Assembly: GCF_050947875.1 (NCBI RefSeq)
Contig: NC_134570.1
Coordinates: forward strand, 226,905,265 to 226,969,264
Length of the DNA stretch: 64,000 nt
Direction of reading: 5' to 3'
Source: Dermacentor variabilis
Taxonomy: Eukaryota; Arthropoda; Arachnida; Ixodida; Ixodidae
Made by a program: the position numbers and the translations under genes. Below, piece by piece: positions 1-12,032 of the stretch (its first letter is position 1; the number at the start of each line of letters is the position of its first letter). The notes beneath the pieces are model-generated. The model saw only the letters and a list, made by a program, of their open reading frames with translations. It did not search any database and was not told where the DNA came from.

Positions 1-2337
1 TTGAGTTCTCAGTTGCGTTTTCAAAGTGTCTGATCACTAGTGCCACCCCGCACTCAATGTTGTATGACATTTCAGTCAAGTCTGTTAGCACAGTGTACCG
101 TGCCATGCTCCCCATACTGTCTGCTGATTTAATAAAGCAGTCAATTGTTGCCTGGTCCCTGGACAAGGAATTCTTTGTTCTTTCTGCAGTATCCATAGGC
201 CTCCCCCTCAGCCAGCATCATTCCTGACACCCTACGTTACACTATGTGGACCCTTCAGATGCGATTTTCTTTTTAACTAAGTCTTTTCTTAGCACGGAAC
301 AAGTGCTTTGTGGTTTCTGCAATGGTAATTTAACAGTCTGCATTAGCTTAATGTTTGCCTTTAGTGTCCCCCCTTATACGCATTTCTGGTGGCCTCTACT
401 AATCAGCCTTTTTCATTTTCCTGTACTGCCCTCTGCCGCACGCCACTGAAAACATTTTAGAAGGGTCCCGGGGCTTTCGCCAGTTGATTTGTGTACCTGC
501 ACCCACGTTTAGTGCACGTTGGTTGTGCATTTCGTGGATCATGAATCATTATTAATGGCTTCTTCAGGACAGCATGTCATTTTTGGAAGCGACGTAGCAC
601 TTACTGACTGCTGGGTGAGCAGGCCTGAGTGCGCTGTTCTGCAAGCAGTGCGGCTGATAAAGGAATGCTGAGTTCTGTTAGGCGACATAGCTGCCTTGGA
701 ATTTGTCACTGATTTATGCGCTTGGAGTTTGCTTTTTGTATTCTTTTTATGCGCTATTTACACAGTTCACGTATTCAAGAAGTCTTCGAAGTGTGCATTT
801 GATTGCACTGACATCTACAGCCACAGATCGTTGTTATCATCAAATATCGTGAAGAAGGTGCATCACTGATATGAAATATTGTCAAAACGAAGCAAAACAT
901 GCATATCTGCGCATATGTGCCATGTTACACCCTGAGACGAGTCAATATGAGCGGCCGAACCACTTAAACCACGGCAACTGTGATCCAGATACATATATTA
1001 CGGGCTATTAATTAACTCATTCTCACTTTTCTTTAACTCCATCATACTTACAGTTTTAGCGTGCCATAGAGCATAATTAGAGAAAACTGCTCGCATAAGT
1101 GCTCATTTGTAGGCCGTGTTGTTCTCACACGAAAACGCTCGAATGTCATCGCTCATACGTCGTTGGTACAACTGAGCGAGGCGGTGGTTTATGCTGCTGT
1201 ATACCGAATACACCGTCTCTTGCTTGCTGCTTGATGCAGAGCTAAACAGTGCATCTCTGAAGGTGAGAAAGGTGTCGGCAAAGCAACATGTACAAGCTGA
1301 CCCATATACGCAGTGAATGCAACCGACAGCCTACAGGTATACGGGGACGTACAGATGTTGGCACAGCGCTGTGTCGCCGCTTACCACTTATTGTGTACGC
1401 GCTGTGCGAAGTGAAGTGTAGTTGATTTCAAATTGCTAAGGCCAGGACTGAACTATAAAAGCAGTTTCGTTCGACCTAACTGCTCACATTTCACTTCAAG
1501 TTCGCTGGTAGCGAGTCCACGAACTCGACGGCGTCAGGTTAATCTTCGCTGAACAGGATCAACATTGGCTCAAGCTTTGTGGGCATGGCTTGAAAGGGTT
1601 AAAACTTGTGCGGTTCAACTTGGTAGGCTTGTTTGACTCATTTTGAGCACGATCAATTATATATACAAGTGAAGATGGTATCGCTATTGTGTTGTCAATT
1701 TGACGGCCGATCGTGTGGGGTTCGGTCGAACGATGGTCGGCATGCTGATTTTGCCGGTGCCATCGACAAGAAAGCCCGTCGCGGTACAACTCGCGCTCGT
1801 CGGTTGTGTCATTGTAGACCTGGTATGATAAAAAGGTTTCAGTGATGCACAATAGTCAGTCAATCACTGGAGTGAGCGTCTTGTCAGTCTCATATCGACC
1901 CAGTGTTGCCGCACATTACAAGTACGTGCAGTCAAGCACGCGCTGCCACCACCAGCAAGTAAGGACCGAAGCTGCAAGAAGACTTCGTCAGCAACGTGAG
2001 GTACTTAAGTGTCGCCCAAGTGTAACGAACGAGTTTTTCATTAAATTTGCTAGCTATCAATGAAAGGCGGCAACTACCTGGCTCACGGTGCACTCCGGAC
2101 AACTCGGACGATGCCCTGGCCACTTTCTCTTTTAAAGTGGAGTTGCAGTCTTACGCTACACACGTTTTCGGCACCACACCGATGTGGAGCTACCAGTAGA
2201 GTTTCAATGCGATACATGGCACGAGTGTTTGCAGCAGTGCCCGTCCGAGCGGTTTCTTTTTGAAATTTTTTTTTCGGAGGACTTTCCAGTGCACGGCCAT
2301 GCGCGCGACCTTTCCAAAACGTTTTGCGACTAATCCG
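1..2337. other. No recognisable gene or repeat
   Basis: I find no long reading frame or recognisable domain on either strand. A TATA-like stretch lies near 1454-1461 (ACTATAAAAGCAG) with no supported transcript behind it. The only candidate ORFs are short, overlap on opposite strands and look like chance. The right end runs into the decayed integrase of the minus-strand gypsy relic. Confidence 0.5.
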
Positions 2338-3100
2338 CTAGGGCTGGGCGCATGCGCCATCACACCATGAAAGAGGCGGACTGCGAGCATGCACTTGAGC
2401 GTGCACCCACAGGTACCAGGAAGTGCACACCCTGGAGCAGTCCACCAATTTCTGCACCGAGCCAAGAGCAGACCTTTCTTGAGGAACGGCCATGGGATGT
2501 GCAGCACTGCTGTGCACCTGGCAGACAGCATGTCTGCCCACCTGGTCTGCGACGTTCTCGTCGATACCTGGCCACAACGCATGTCTTCGGGCCACAAGCT
2601 TCATTTTGTCGACCCATGGGTGATTTTCGTGTAGCAGATCCAACACTGCCATGCTCATGGATGTGGGCACGACCACATGGTATCTATGTAGCACACAGCC
2701 CTCCATCACTGTAAACTTTTGTGTACGACAAAGGCGCTAAATAAAATGATGGACGAAGGAAGACGACACAGGACAACCACATAGGACAATTACGTAGTGC
2801 CTACGTGGTTGTCCTGTGTCATCTTCTTTCGTCCGTCGTTTTATTTGGCGCTTTCGTTGTAAAGATGTATAACCAACTCGCCCACCAGCACATGCTGAGT
2901 CACTGTAAACACGTCCAGCCAGTTTGCAAAAGGCCACCACTCAGCTCCAGGCAAAGGATGACTACCCGACCACAGTGCACCATGCAATGGTGCCAATAAT
3001 GCAGCCTCAAGCACCCCAGCTGACAACACACTAGGGTAGGCATTCTCAAGCATGAAAACTTCCTGTATTCTTGGTTCATCAGGGGAAGGGATCTGCTACG
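2338..3100 (-). pseudogene. Integrase zinc-binding region and upstream linker (gypsy), interrupted
   Basis: From 3100 the minus strand reads a proline-rich linker ending MLENAYPSVLSAGVLEAAL. After the insertion at 2717-2899 it resumes as MMEGCVLHRYHVVVPTSM and LLHENHPWVDKMKLVARRHALW, then PGIDENV. This is the H2C2 zinc-binding module of gypsy integrases (HxxxH ... CxxC), with the first cysteine of the CxxC pair lost. The catalytic core beyond it is not recognisable. Similar wording occurs in the integrase near 46.75-46.93 kb. Confidence 0.65.
2717..2899. mobile_element. SINE-like hairpin element nested in the gypsy relic
   Basis: The insert splits the gypsy integrase region and is flanked by an 11-bp direct repeat TCACTGTAAAC (2706-2716 and 2900-2910), a likely target-site duplication of the size made by LINE machinery. 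Inside are two inverted arms of about 50 bp (about 2733-2786 and 2799-2852) with only a short spacer: the left reads GGACGAAGGAAGACGACACA and the right its near-complement. No RNA polymerase III box was recognised. Sequences of the same flavour occur near 30030-30110, 39525-39610 and 41800-41870. Confidence 0.6.
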
Positions 3101-3599
3101 TTAACCACTCAGAGCATCTGCATTGCTCAAACTGGTTCTTGGCCTGTAGGTCAATGTGTAGTTGTACCCACTTAAGGTCAGCGCTCAATGCAGCACACGT
3201 GGCGAACTTCGAGAGGTAATTCGACGCTCATGTCTAAACAGGCCCAAGAGCAGTTTGTGGTCTGAATATTTCAAACTGCCTTGCCCAGACAAACTGGTGA
3301 AACTTCATTCTGCCAACTACCACAGCCAAAGTTTCTTTGTCTAACTGACTGTAGTTTTTCCCTGCTGCTGTTAAGTGCCTCAATGCAGACGCCATGGGCT
3401 TTTCCACTTCCCGATTCCTACAGGTGTGCTAGAACTGCTCCACCATGCCATAAGGAGACGCATCACAGCAGAGCAATAGTGATAAAGCATGGTCATACCA
3501 GACAAGGATGTCTGCAGATGTCAGCAACTCTTAGCAGACGACTGTTATCAGACGACTGTACTGGAAAAGCCCTCAGCAAGTGTTGATCATCCCATACTG

Positions 3600-3830
3600 T
3601 TGTGATGTATCACCCAGTTCTACTTGCTGGTAAACATCTTGGAGGTCTAGCTTCAAGAACAGAACACTGCCAGCCAATTTTGCCCAAATTTCATCCATAC
3701 ACGCTATATCTTGACGTCTGCCACCCTGTTTATGGTTAGCTCGAAGCCTCCACAGAGTCGGAGCTTTCCATCCTTATTCATCACTGGCACCTGTGGTGCT
3801 GCCCATTTCAATGTCCGTACAGGATTCGAG
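3600..3830 (-). pseudogene. Reverse transcriptase fragment (gypsy)
   Basis: The minus strand from about 3830 reads a motif of type VRTLKWAAPQVPVMNKDGKL followed by RLCGGFELTIN. This is the conserved opening of Ty3/gypsy RT (wild-type form: ...WATPVVPVLKKDG.LRLCGD). After a frame break near 3704 it continues with a degenerate L.LKLDLQDVYQQVEL, the first catalytic aspartate region. The YxDD box and everything after it are missing. It is a dead fragment of the relic that begins at 5292. Confidence 0.65.
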
Positions 3831-4499
3831 ATGCCTTCATGATGAAGTCTGAATTTCCTGGTGCTCAAGGTCCTGAAGGGCGAACGGTACTGCCTTAAGC
3901 TGAAGAAAATCACAGCTGTGCATCCTCGCGCAGTCTTGCCTTGGCCTTGACATGACGGTGCAGTACACCCAGTCCATCCAAAACAATTCAGGAAACTTGC
4001 TTGCCCAGTCTGTAGCTTCGTTGATGCAGTGCACATTAAAGAGACTATATAGCAGCGTACTAAAAGCTCTTGCCCTGTGTATTCCAAGGAGGGCGTGAGG
4101 ATCCTTTTTGACAACGACATCACGGCCTGTCTTTCTCTTAACTTGGCGAGTACGGTTACTGTAACAATGACGACTGACTGGTGGCTGAAGTATCCCGCCA
4201 GCTGAACATGAGAACCTTCGAGCAGCACCCCAGGTAAATGCCTAGAGAATTCTCCTTCGTCCATCACGAGTACATGGCTTCAGTGTCGACTTCCATGCAC
4301 ACTGGCTATCCCTGCACCAACTGACATGCGCACGTGGGTTGCTCCTGTGGTTCCAAAGTGTGGTCTTTTCCCCGCTTACGCCACCATTCAATCATCCCAG
4401 TTCGACAGGCTGTTCGTGTCAAGCGGTTCGGTGTTACCGTCAACATTATTAGGCGCTTCATCCACTGCCAACACAGTGTGTCTGATCAGCACCTGTCCG

Positions 4500-5292
4500 G
4501 CCCATGCTGTAGGCAGGCATGCCTTATGCCTTCAGAACTCACCGCCTCCTCCGTGTTGTTTGCTGGCATTGTACTGTCTTTCTGTAACATTTGGATTTAT
4601 TGCTGCTTCCCACGCAGCCGGGCATTGTTTTGCTCCATGATGCCCCTCACAAAAAACAATGAAGGTTTCGAAACCTCCACAATAATTCACCAGGTTGCCA
4701 CTGCAGTGGTGGCAGGTGCCAACAGTGTCCTCGTATCATGAAAGCCTGTGCATGTCCACCGCCGATGCATGGCTGGTCAGCAGCTGTCAGCCCTTGGCAG
4801 CAGCCTCCATACCGGTGATGATTTTGACTGGCCGCTCTAGTGTTGCTATTCCAGCAGATGCCTGCTCATCGCATTGTCTCGAATACCATGGACGAGCCAG
4901 TCTCTCAGGTTATTATTCAGTTCTTGTCCAAATGCACATGGGTCTGCCAGTTTCCACTGTTCAGTGACAAAGTCCTTCAATGCTTCGCCCTCCCTTTGCA
5001 TCTGGCAGTAGAGCTGGTAGTGCAGAACAATTACTGAAATCTTCTGCGCGAAGTATGTTCTCTTTTCGCAGGCTTTCCATAACCGCAGGCCCTTTAGAAG
5101 CGTGATGTCGCTAGATCTCTTTGGTGCCAGTAGTCTTCACAATAACTACTATGTCTGCTATTCCTAGGAGGTCAGGAATACTGCTCATTTCTTGTCGTCA
5201 GCAACGCCATTGGTAATGAAGTATCGTTCCAAGTCTTGAACATATTCCTTTAACTCTTGGGCTTCACCAGTGAACCCTTCCAACTTCGCCAT
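4500..5292 (-). pseudogene. Gag relic of gypsy element (start plus zinc knuckles)
   Basis: The ATG at 5292 opens a 35-codon stretch beginning MAKLEGF and containing EYVQDLERYF. This matches the opening of tick/insect gypsy Gag proteins, which build the cytoplasmic particle. A stop at 5185-5187 breaks it. Further on, near 4640-4715, the minus strand reads CHHC ... C then FCEGHHGAKQC, which are two degraded CCHC RNA-binding knuckles. Frame changes separate the parts. Plus-strand ORFs over this interval are antisense shadows. The Gag identification rests on motif order and is fairly secure; exact limits are not. Confidence 0.6.
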
Positions 5293-5572
5293 GACAGCTA
5301 TCAAAGTAAGTGGCTGACGAATGTTGGAACAAAAAAAAAAAAAGCACACTTTACAAAACATGTTACTTCAGGTACCCTCCTCACCAATTGCCAGAAGTTA
5401 ATATGTTCCTTAGAAAGTGGCCAGCACCCTTGGCTCACCAAGCCACATTACTGGCACTGTGCCTCTTGATGTAGCATGGTTGACGGCTCTGCAGGTGCAA
5501 CACCATATGCGATTACAATAGCACCTCTTTCGAGTTCCCGTGCCAGCTTGCCGTGCACTTTGACGCCGTCTG

Positions 5573-5748
5573 AACGGGTCAACAGCAACAAAATTTCACT
5601 TTGCCTAAATTTACTATAAATGCCTAGCGTATACTCTCAAAGTAATCATGGCAAAACCGCAGGGCTGGTAATTGCCTAATTTTGTTATTAGCAGCTATTA
5701 AATAGCGCCTATGCAGACGACGCGTGCACCTAGTGGCAAAGCAATAGT
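5573..5748. repeat. Dispersed repeat sharing ends with 49621-49969
   Basis: It begins with a TCAACAGCAACAAAATTTC-type motif and ends with GCAGACGACGCGTGCACC. Both motifs recur in the copy at 49.6-49.97 kb, the second one there in reverse orientation. No coding content. Probably a short non-autonomous DNA element; class not determined. Confidence 0.4.
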
Positions 5749-5756
5749 TTCAGTTT

Positions 5757-6478
5757 TCAGTTTATTGAGGCGATTGAAATGTTTTACAGAAAAAGTAACT
5801 ATAGGAGGTCCCATATCAAAGACTGGGGAGGGACCTCCAACGATAAATACATAGAAAAAGTACACTTAATTAACATCAGCAGTAGCAATCCTATGGAACA
5901 GAAAGTATTAACAAAGTAAAGTCATAGTAATAACAATAAAGTATAAACACAAAGGCAGATCCTAGGAGTATTATTCCACATACAGAAGCGTAAAAAAAAA
6001 ATTAGACAACACAATCATTTTTTCAACAAGTGGTGACGAAGTTTCCTCTTAAATAAATTAATGAAAATGGAGGGTGTAGTGAATTCCATATTGATGTTGC
6101 CGAAAAGTTCGCAGTAAATTTGTCATAGTTAGTCCTTGGTTTCGGTATGAGGTAGTTATTATGGTGTGAAAATCGAGTGCCAGTGAAATATGGGGTTTGG
6201 TCTTTTGTTATCAATGAAATTGGTAATTCTCCTCGACAAAATTTAGACGTCGGGGCACTAAGAGAACATTTATTTAAATCCACTACTAATAAAATATTAT
6301 ATGTAGGGAGTAATGGCAGAGCACTAGATAAAAATGCCTGTAACTGATTATTCTCAAAGCTTGGTTTTGTGTGTGCTGCAGGGGCGCCAAGTGAGTTGCG
6401 TAGGTATTGCCCCGAGTGATGCGGATATAGCGAATATTAAAGAACCATACGCTAAAGCTCCTCAAACTTAGTAAAATA
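5757..6478 (-). mobile_element. 3' end of a CR1/Jockey-type LINE (5'-truncated)
   Basis: The minus-strand frames (6283-6023 and the 3' half of the frame ending 6286) read HLAPLQHTQNQALRIIS, then HNNYLIPKPRTNYDK and SIWNSLHPPFS. These are the conserved closing motifs of CR1/Jockey-type reverse transcriptases. A frameshift lies near 6285. Below 6020 is a 3' untranslated stretch. The insertion is strongly 5'-truncated, as is usual for LINEs. Confidence 0.7.
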
Positions 6479-8350
6479 GTGACACACTTTGAAGAATGCT
6501 GTCTCCTTCTAGCGCGCCCTGGCCAAGGCCGATGCGGCTTTGCTATTGACCTAATGGCATCACATGGGGCCTCGTGCCGGCTTTGTTTGTTTAGTCTCAC
6601 TCTACCGCCATTTTCACTTGAGGAGCGTGTACCGACTGGCGAGGAACGTTTGTTTGCACCGCTGCTCTTCCATGTGTTTTGGTTTGCAAACTTTTTGAAC
6701 TAAGTTTTGTGGCAAATGCAATGTCGCTTCACAGCGTTTTCCATCACCATGATCTGCCGCACCTGCGTATTCCAAGTAGCTTCAGCAAAGGCGAGAAGGT
6801 CTTCTTGATATCGTCCGGTAAGCACAGTGGGTTAAGAAAGGCAGGGATTCATCGAAGTGGGAGGGAGAACTTATCGCACAGTTCACTGAGCATGTGGCCG
6901 TTTGTCTGCACGCTTTAACACGATACCTACGCAACATTACTTTGTTTATATAAATAGTATGTGGTCGTATTTGGTGCACTAAATCGTTTTGTACGCGAAC
7001 AGGCTTGAATTCGTGGGCATGCTAGGCTGCTTGCGAAAACGTGATTACAAAATTTTTAAGAATTAAGACAGTTCTTTTTATAAAACTTAAGGCTCGTGCA
7101 TGCAAACTCGTCTTAGGAGAGCAACTCTTTGCCTTTTGTGGTTATTTTGCTAGCCATCTTTAGAGCGAATAGCTTTGTTTGTCTTTTTTGTTCATGTTCT
7201 TCATTGGCAGTCTCTCAGTGGATTTGCGATACGAAGGAAAAGCATGCGTGCTCTCCCGAAACCGAGTTACGGGGCACGTTCCTGGCTGAACGACATCATC
7301 ATAGGTCTTTGAGACGTACCTGCTAATTGGCGTCAGCTTTAAAGTATGAAGGTTAAGATGCGGTGGTGGAGCACTCGCAAAGGAACTGTGTGGTTGCCCA
7401 CTTGTTCAGCAGCTGGTGTAGTCATCGCTTGCATTTTAGTGTAGTCGTTTCCTTGTTCATTTAGTCATTCGCCTGCTCATTCATTCAACTATCAGTTCGT
7501 ACGGCCGCTATGTCTCTGAAATGCACTTGCTGTAAGGCACTTAGGCTGGTTCGTTTAATTATGTAATGAGACAACAAATAGTGCCTAAATATTAACGACT
7601 GCATCATTTCACTTACTGCAATTTTGGCTGCATCATAGCGTGGCATTTCTTTGCGCGGTCATTACTTCACTCATATCTTGCAAATGTTATTGCAGAGCAA
7701 GTGCAACGGTCCTGAATGCATGCACCTTAGTGCAACTTGGTTCACGACAATCACTTCGGGAACAGATGAGATAACGAACGATGAAATGTTATTTGTGATG
7801 AGTCACTAACCTGAAAAAATAATTTATTCAATGTAAGCTCACTATGCTCTTGTTTGAGCCTGAAGGAAGTGCTGTTAGCATGTTCTATCTTCGTGAATGA
7901 ATACTGAAACACTGATTTCAGTTTCTATGTATGCAGAGTCCCAACTCAATGATCAGCTGTAGATATTTCTGTATACTTTGAGGCACGAGAAACATAATAG
8001 CACCTGTGCCCACCGCTCAGCCTTTGTGCATGCTTAGAAGATTGGCAAGCACGCATGTTGGCAGCAGTGTAGCTTGTAATACTCTATCATATCTTCAGAA
8101 CCTTTGTGCATCATAGCTGATAGCACCGTTTATTCACATGGTAAAGACGGCGAGGTATATTCAAGTTACTGAGGGCTTGCTTGAAGCCAGAATGTTGGCA
8201 TTCGATCGTAAACATGTTATTTACAACCATTAGCAACAAAATCTTACAACACGAACTTGACAAAAGTTGCATAACTAATCGTAGTGCACGTGAGGCATTC
8301 GGGGTTGTCATGGTAGGATGTTAGTGTTTGTTTAGATACCTTTTTAAATA
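6479..8350. other. Unique-looking stretch, one candidate exon
   Basis: No transposon protein was recognised. The left 350 bases are richer in CpG and contain a CCGCCATTTT motif (near 6604-6613), the reverse of a YY1-type site, which often lies close to metazoan transcription starts. A short open frame with a good donor follows at 6721-6817. The remainder (6818-8350) is AT-rich, without supported features. Confidence 0.35.
6721..6817 (+). CDS. Candidate 5' coding exon, unrecognised protein
   Basis: From the ATG at 6721 an open frame of 32 codons plus one base reads MSLHSVFHHHDLPHLRIPSS and then FSKGEKVFLISSG, ending at CCG|GTAAGC, a near-consensus splice donor. The ATG lies downstream of a CpG-rich stretch. 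Its phase (one base over) does not fit the first recognised exon at 23125, which needs two bases, so a direct join to that gene is not supported. I do not recognise the peptide. It could be chance. Confidence 0.25.
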
Positions 8351-8352
8351 TA

Positions 8353-9292
8353 CAGTAAACTCTCAGTTGTACAAACGTCGGTTTTTATCGAATATTTCAG
8401 AATAACGAACTTTTTAAATATCCCCGGCAGTTTTCTTATAAATTCTATGCAAAAATGTTTCACTTAAAGAGTTTTGGAGCAGTCAATATTTCAGTTTAAC
8501 GAACTCGCTCAGAGGACCAAGGCTTATTTTTATGATCAAAACCGATGCCCACCCTCATCAAACCGCCGCTCCAGCGGCAATGTAACGTCGCTGGCGCTAC
8601 AGCCCCCCTGGGGCAAAGCAGCGGCGCAGAAGAAGAACGGCAACGAGGCATGGCCTCTGAGATCGCCTGCACAAAACGAGCAAGCATGTAATCTCCAAGG
8701 CCATGAACAAAGTAACATCGCTGGCGCTTACAACGCAGCCAGAGCAAAGCGGCGATCTGTCGCACTCCAAACCACGTGGTCGGTTTTTTTCCGAGCGTCT
8801 AGTCGGTGGCATGGTCGTCGTCTCTTTCTTTCGAAGAAGGGAAGAAGACGAAAAAGAGACGAAGAGGCAACTGCCGAGCCGGTTTCAAGCCCTATAACTC
8901 TAGCTGAGGTTGTAGGGTACATTGGAAAGTTGAGAGACTGTGTTTCAACAGCAAGCAGTCCCAGAAGAAGTGGACAAAAACATTGACTCTTTGGACCGTT
9001 TTGTTACTTCCTGCGCTTTAAATGTACAAGTGCAGAAGAAGATTACATATTTTTTTTTCTAAGTGAGAAAGGCAGCATTATAGCCTTGTACTTGTTGATA
9101 TGTACAAATTCCATTTCGCACATTTCTAACACTACGGATGCCATGTCTTTTGCTCCATGAATTGCACTTCAAACTTTTGACTCTGTATGCCATGTCTTAT
9201 GTTGGTCTAGTGAATATTCAGTTTAGTGAACTTTCAGTTAAGTGAACTATTTCCTTCGGTCCCTTGAAATTCACTCAAGTGAGAGTCCACTG
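8353..9292. mobile_element. Non-autonomous pogo/Tigger-like element with TA duplication
   Basis: Left end TA|CAGTAAACTCTCAGTTGTAC and right end AAGTGAGAGTCCACTG|TA form inverted termini of about 18 bp, flanked by TA as in the Tc1/mariner-pogo group. Subterminal ATATTTCAGTTTAACGAAC-like motifs recur in both halves. The interior holds a 170-codon open frame (8474-8986) with no transposase motif, which I treat as chance. Roughly 940 bp. Confidence 0.7.
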
Positions 9293-9340
9293 TAGTTATC
9301 AAAACAGGAAAAAAAGAAGCTGCTGTCACTGAATTTGTAT

Positions 9341-10166
9341 ACTGTATATACTTGTGTATAAGCTGCACTTCTTTCACCAAATTTTCTTAGGCACGGATTA
9401 TACACGAATAAGTCCTATAGCTACACATTAACTCACTGTAGTGCCACTGCGACTACTGTGTCAGATAACTAAAAAAAAGTGGTGACAGATATAAACATTT
9501 TGTTTCACTGTTTATCACCGCTTTTGAGCTAATCACTCTCGGACGAGCTCAGCTCCTCGGCAGTCTCACCACTGTTGTACAAGCTCGCCTCATCGGTGCG
9601 CTTCCAAAGCTGGTCGTCCTCTGTGCTGTCCATCACATTTGATATCCCCGTGACTCTAAGGCTCTTTGCGATGGTGTCCACTGACATGGAATGCCATGCG
9701 TCTAAAATCCAACCACACACTTGCTGATGAGACACTGGCTTCAGTCGCCCTGTCGGAGTTGTTTTGTGGTTGCCCGTGGTCATCAACTTGTAGCAATGCC
9801 GAAATTCCGTCTTGAATGGCCAGTTTACGCAAACATCAAGCCATTGCAGCATGCTTGTCAAACCACCAGGAATCACAGCCAAGTCCGTTTGGCAGTCGGC
9901 CAGCCGAGCCTTCACTTGGTCTGTGATGTGAATGGTCGTGCGATGGATCGCATACAAAATCGCACCATGTGTCTCGTGCTTTAGGTCGACGCGCAACAAT
10001 GATGATAATGGCATGCGGTGAGTGAAAAAAAATAACTGGCACCATTTTGTAGCACTTTGTGGGATTAGGCGCATTTTTGCGTGCTTTTTTTTTTTCAGAT
10101 TTTTGCGCCTGAAAGTGGGGTGGTGCGGGCTATACACGGGGGCGACTGATACACAAGTATATATGG
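9341..10166 (-). mobile_element. Internally deleted pogo-type transposon
   Basis: Inverted termini: left TA|CTGTATATACTTGTGTAT, right ATACACAAGTATATATGG|TA, with TA target duplications at 9339-9340 and 10167-10168. The interior is about 0.8 kb and contains only the last third of a transposase read on the minus strand, so the middle of a longer ancestor was lost. The termini are of the same style as the element at 43213-45855 (CCGTATTTACTCG). Confidence 0.75.
9529..9990 (-). pseudogene. Transposase C-terminal fragment (DDE, pogo/CENP-B type)
   Basis: The minus-strand frame reads VKARLADCQTDLAVIPGG, then LQWLDVCVNWPFK, and ends SNVMDSTEDDQLW plus an acidic serine-rich tail. These match the last catalytic aspartate region (normally LQPLDVxxNKPFK) and the C terminus of pogo-type DDE transposases, which cut and paste DNA in the nucleus. 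The open frame runs on to 10137, but its first ~50 residues are encoded by terminal-repeat DNA and are not ancestral protein. The DNA-binding domain and first two catalytic aspartates are absent, so it cannot be active. Confidence 0.75.
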
Positions 10167-10168
10167 TA

Positions 10169-12030
10169 ACCCTCTATATAGAAATTCTATACTGTGCACG
10201 AATTTACTCGAAGCTAGAAAGCCAATGCGAACGCCAGGTCGTTGAACGCAAAAGGTCGTCTGCTATGCTCAAGCACTGTAGGTGGCGCCAGTCAAGGAGG
10301 GAGCGCGAAAGAGAGGAGGAACGAGGAGGAGTGAAGGTAGAGGAGGTGAGTGCCGCTACTTTACAAAGTTTCAGGGATTTTACCGTACGCAATTGCTGAC
10401 CTCTCAGTTGTGCATAGGCAGTCAGGTGAAATGCTTGCTCATCAATTGTGAGTTGACAGGCGCCTCTCTTGGCGTGCATTCTCCCTGTTACGCTTGTGAT
10501 TTGAACTGTTGCAAGGATGCTGATGCATTGCGTTGCCATCGGGTGCTTGAATACATACTCGAACACGAGCAGTGGCTATGCAGCACATAACGCTGAGTAG
10601 AGCAAGGCCGAACACATCTTTCCTGTTCCAGCTTTCCGAGCGCAAGCGTGCGCCTTAGCGCAGCAGTCAAGTGTGACACGAACCAGCCAACGTGCACAAA
10701 GCATGTAAACTGCAGTTGACGAAGCTGCACAAGCTACATTTCAGCAGCACAGTCACTTAGCCATCAAGATCTGCTTAGCAAACGCTTTCTTGGGGTGACT
10801 ATAAGTATTAAAACCCGCGATAGTGTATGAAACCAAAGGTACGTTGTATTCAGTGTCGATATTCTCAAGCGATCATTTGTGGCAGTGCATCATCTTTAAG
10901 AGATTTCGTGCGTATCTACATTGGACTCATCGAAGTAGACGGACGAAAGCCTTTCTGACACAGTGCCGGAACTGCATGCTGCATTTATTTTCCATGAGGG
11001 AGAACACGATGTGACGGCCATGGTGTAGATGTGGTGGCAAACCATGCAGGAATGTAACATCGCCAGGGCGAAATGGGCGAGGCTTTATCACAGCCACAGC
11101 CTGGTGCCTCTGGCCATGAGTTTATGTGCACCCAGCACCGAGCCCCCCTGGCAGGGCTGTGTCGAGCTTCAGTTACGTATAATCATTTACTACAGATTGC
11201 GATAGCTGTCTGATTGGTTGACGACTCTGGTGTTTTCAGTGTGCCAGGCAGTGGCCGGTGCAGTCTGATATGTCATGCCAGAGACACTAAGATCGCTAAA
11301 ATTTTACCTGTGCTTTAAACGTGACCTGCAGCAGTGTCGCGATCCATTGTTGCCACAGCACAAGCGCACAAGTGTGCAGGAAGCGAGTGCTTCTTTGTTT
11401 GTCGAAGGCGCAAATGCAATACGCTCGCTTCAGTGAACCCGAAGTGTAATAGGCCAGCATGCTGCTGGTCAGCCAAGCTAGCGTGTGATGCACCCTGTTC
11501 CGACGGCTCCGGCATCTGATAGGACATGTCCTATTCCTGCACCAGCCATACTAGACTGTAGAGCGTCCGTTTTTTTACCGATGTATCATAACTGCACCAC
11601 ACATGGATCATGTCTGCGTTAAACCGGCTATATCTGCTCCTTCAGCTTGCCCACCCCGCTACGCTCTTCTTCAAGCGGAGGCAGAACACATTGAGGCTCT
11701 GCTGTTGAACGTCGACAACTAGATAGAAAAAGAGGCTGGACTCAGAGGATACTTTGCAATAAAAGAACATTGTGGGCACGCAACAGTGTTGGCACAGTGC
11801 ACGAAGCAGCTAGCAAAGTATACTAACTATGTGGCTAGCAGACATGCAGGATATGTTCGCTGATACACGGAAATGGTATACAAGCAAAGGAAGCAGACGA
11901 CCCCAGCACTAGTTCTCTATAGTCTGCATAGTATACCACTTCCCGTGACTGGTAGTGGTAGCATTTTTTACAGTGAAGCTGTATATCACTAGGGTTCCGT
12001 GCATTTTTGTTCTCCGTGAACAAGAACTGT
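10169..12030. other. No recognisable gene
   Basis: Several short frames overlap on both strands (for example 10204-10566 minus against 10022-10399 plus), with no domains and no splice-site support. A GA-rich run lies at 10300-10345. No inverted or tandem repeat large enough to delimit an element was seen. Confidence 0.45.
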
Positions 12031-12032
12031 TG

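Larger units (their letters stand above)
2338..5292 (-). mobile_element. Decayed Ty3/gypsy retrotransposon, internal region
   Basis: Read on the minus strand, the pieces follow gypsy order: Gag start at 5292, zinc knuckles near 4640-4715, start of reverse transcriptase near 3600-3830, the linker before integrase near 2911-3100, and the integrase zinc-binding region near 2400-2709. The copy is full of stops and frameshifts. Only about 0.5 kb separates the RT start from the RNase H/integrase linker, so most of RT and RNase H is deleted. No LTR could be identified at either end. It is the same general type as the plus-strand gypsy at 46-48 kb, judged by the linker and integrase wording. Confidence 0.75.

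Noticed and set aside
1440..1560. Promoter with TATA box at 1454
   Set aside because: TATAAAA is present but no open frame, LTR boundary or splice donor follows to support transcription.
4326..4741. Plus-strand ORFs rich in Cys, Ser and Pro
   Set aside because: They are antisense to the Gag/protease region of the minus-strand gypsy relic.
8474..8986. 170-codon plus-strand ORF
   Set aside because: It lies wholly inside a non-autonomous pogo-like element, has no domain, and is overlapped by several antisense frames; best read as a GC-rich chance frame.
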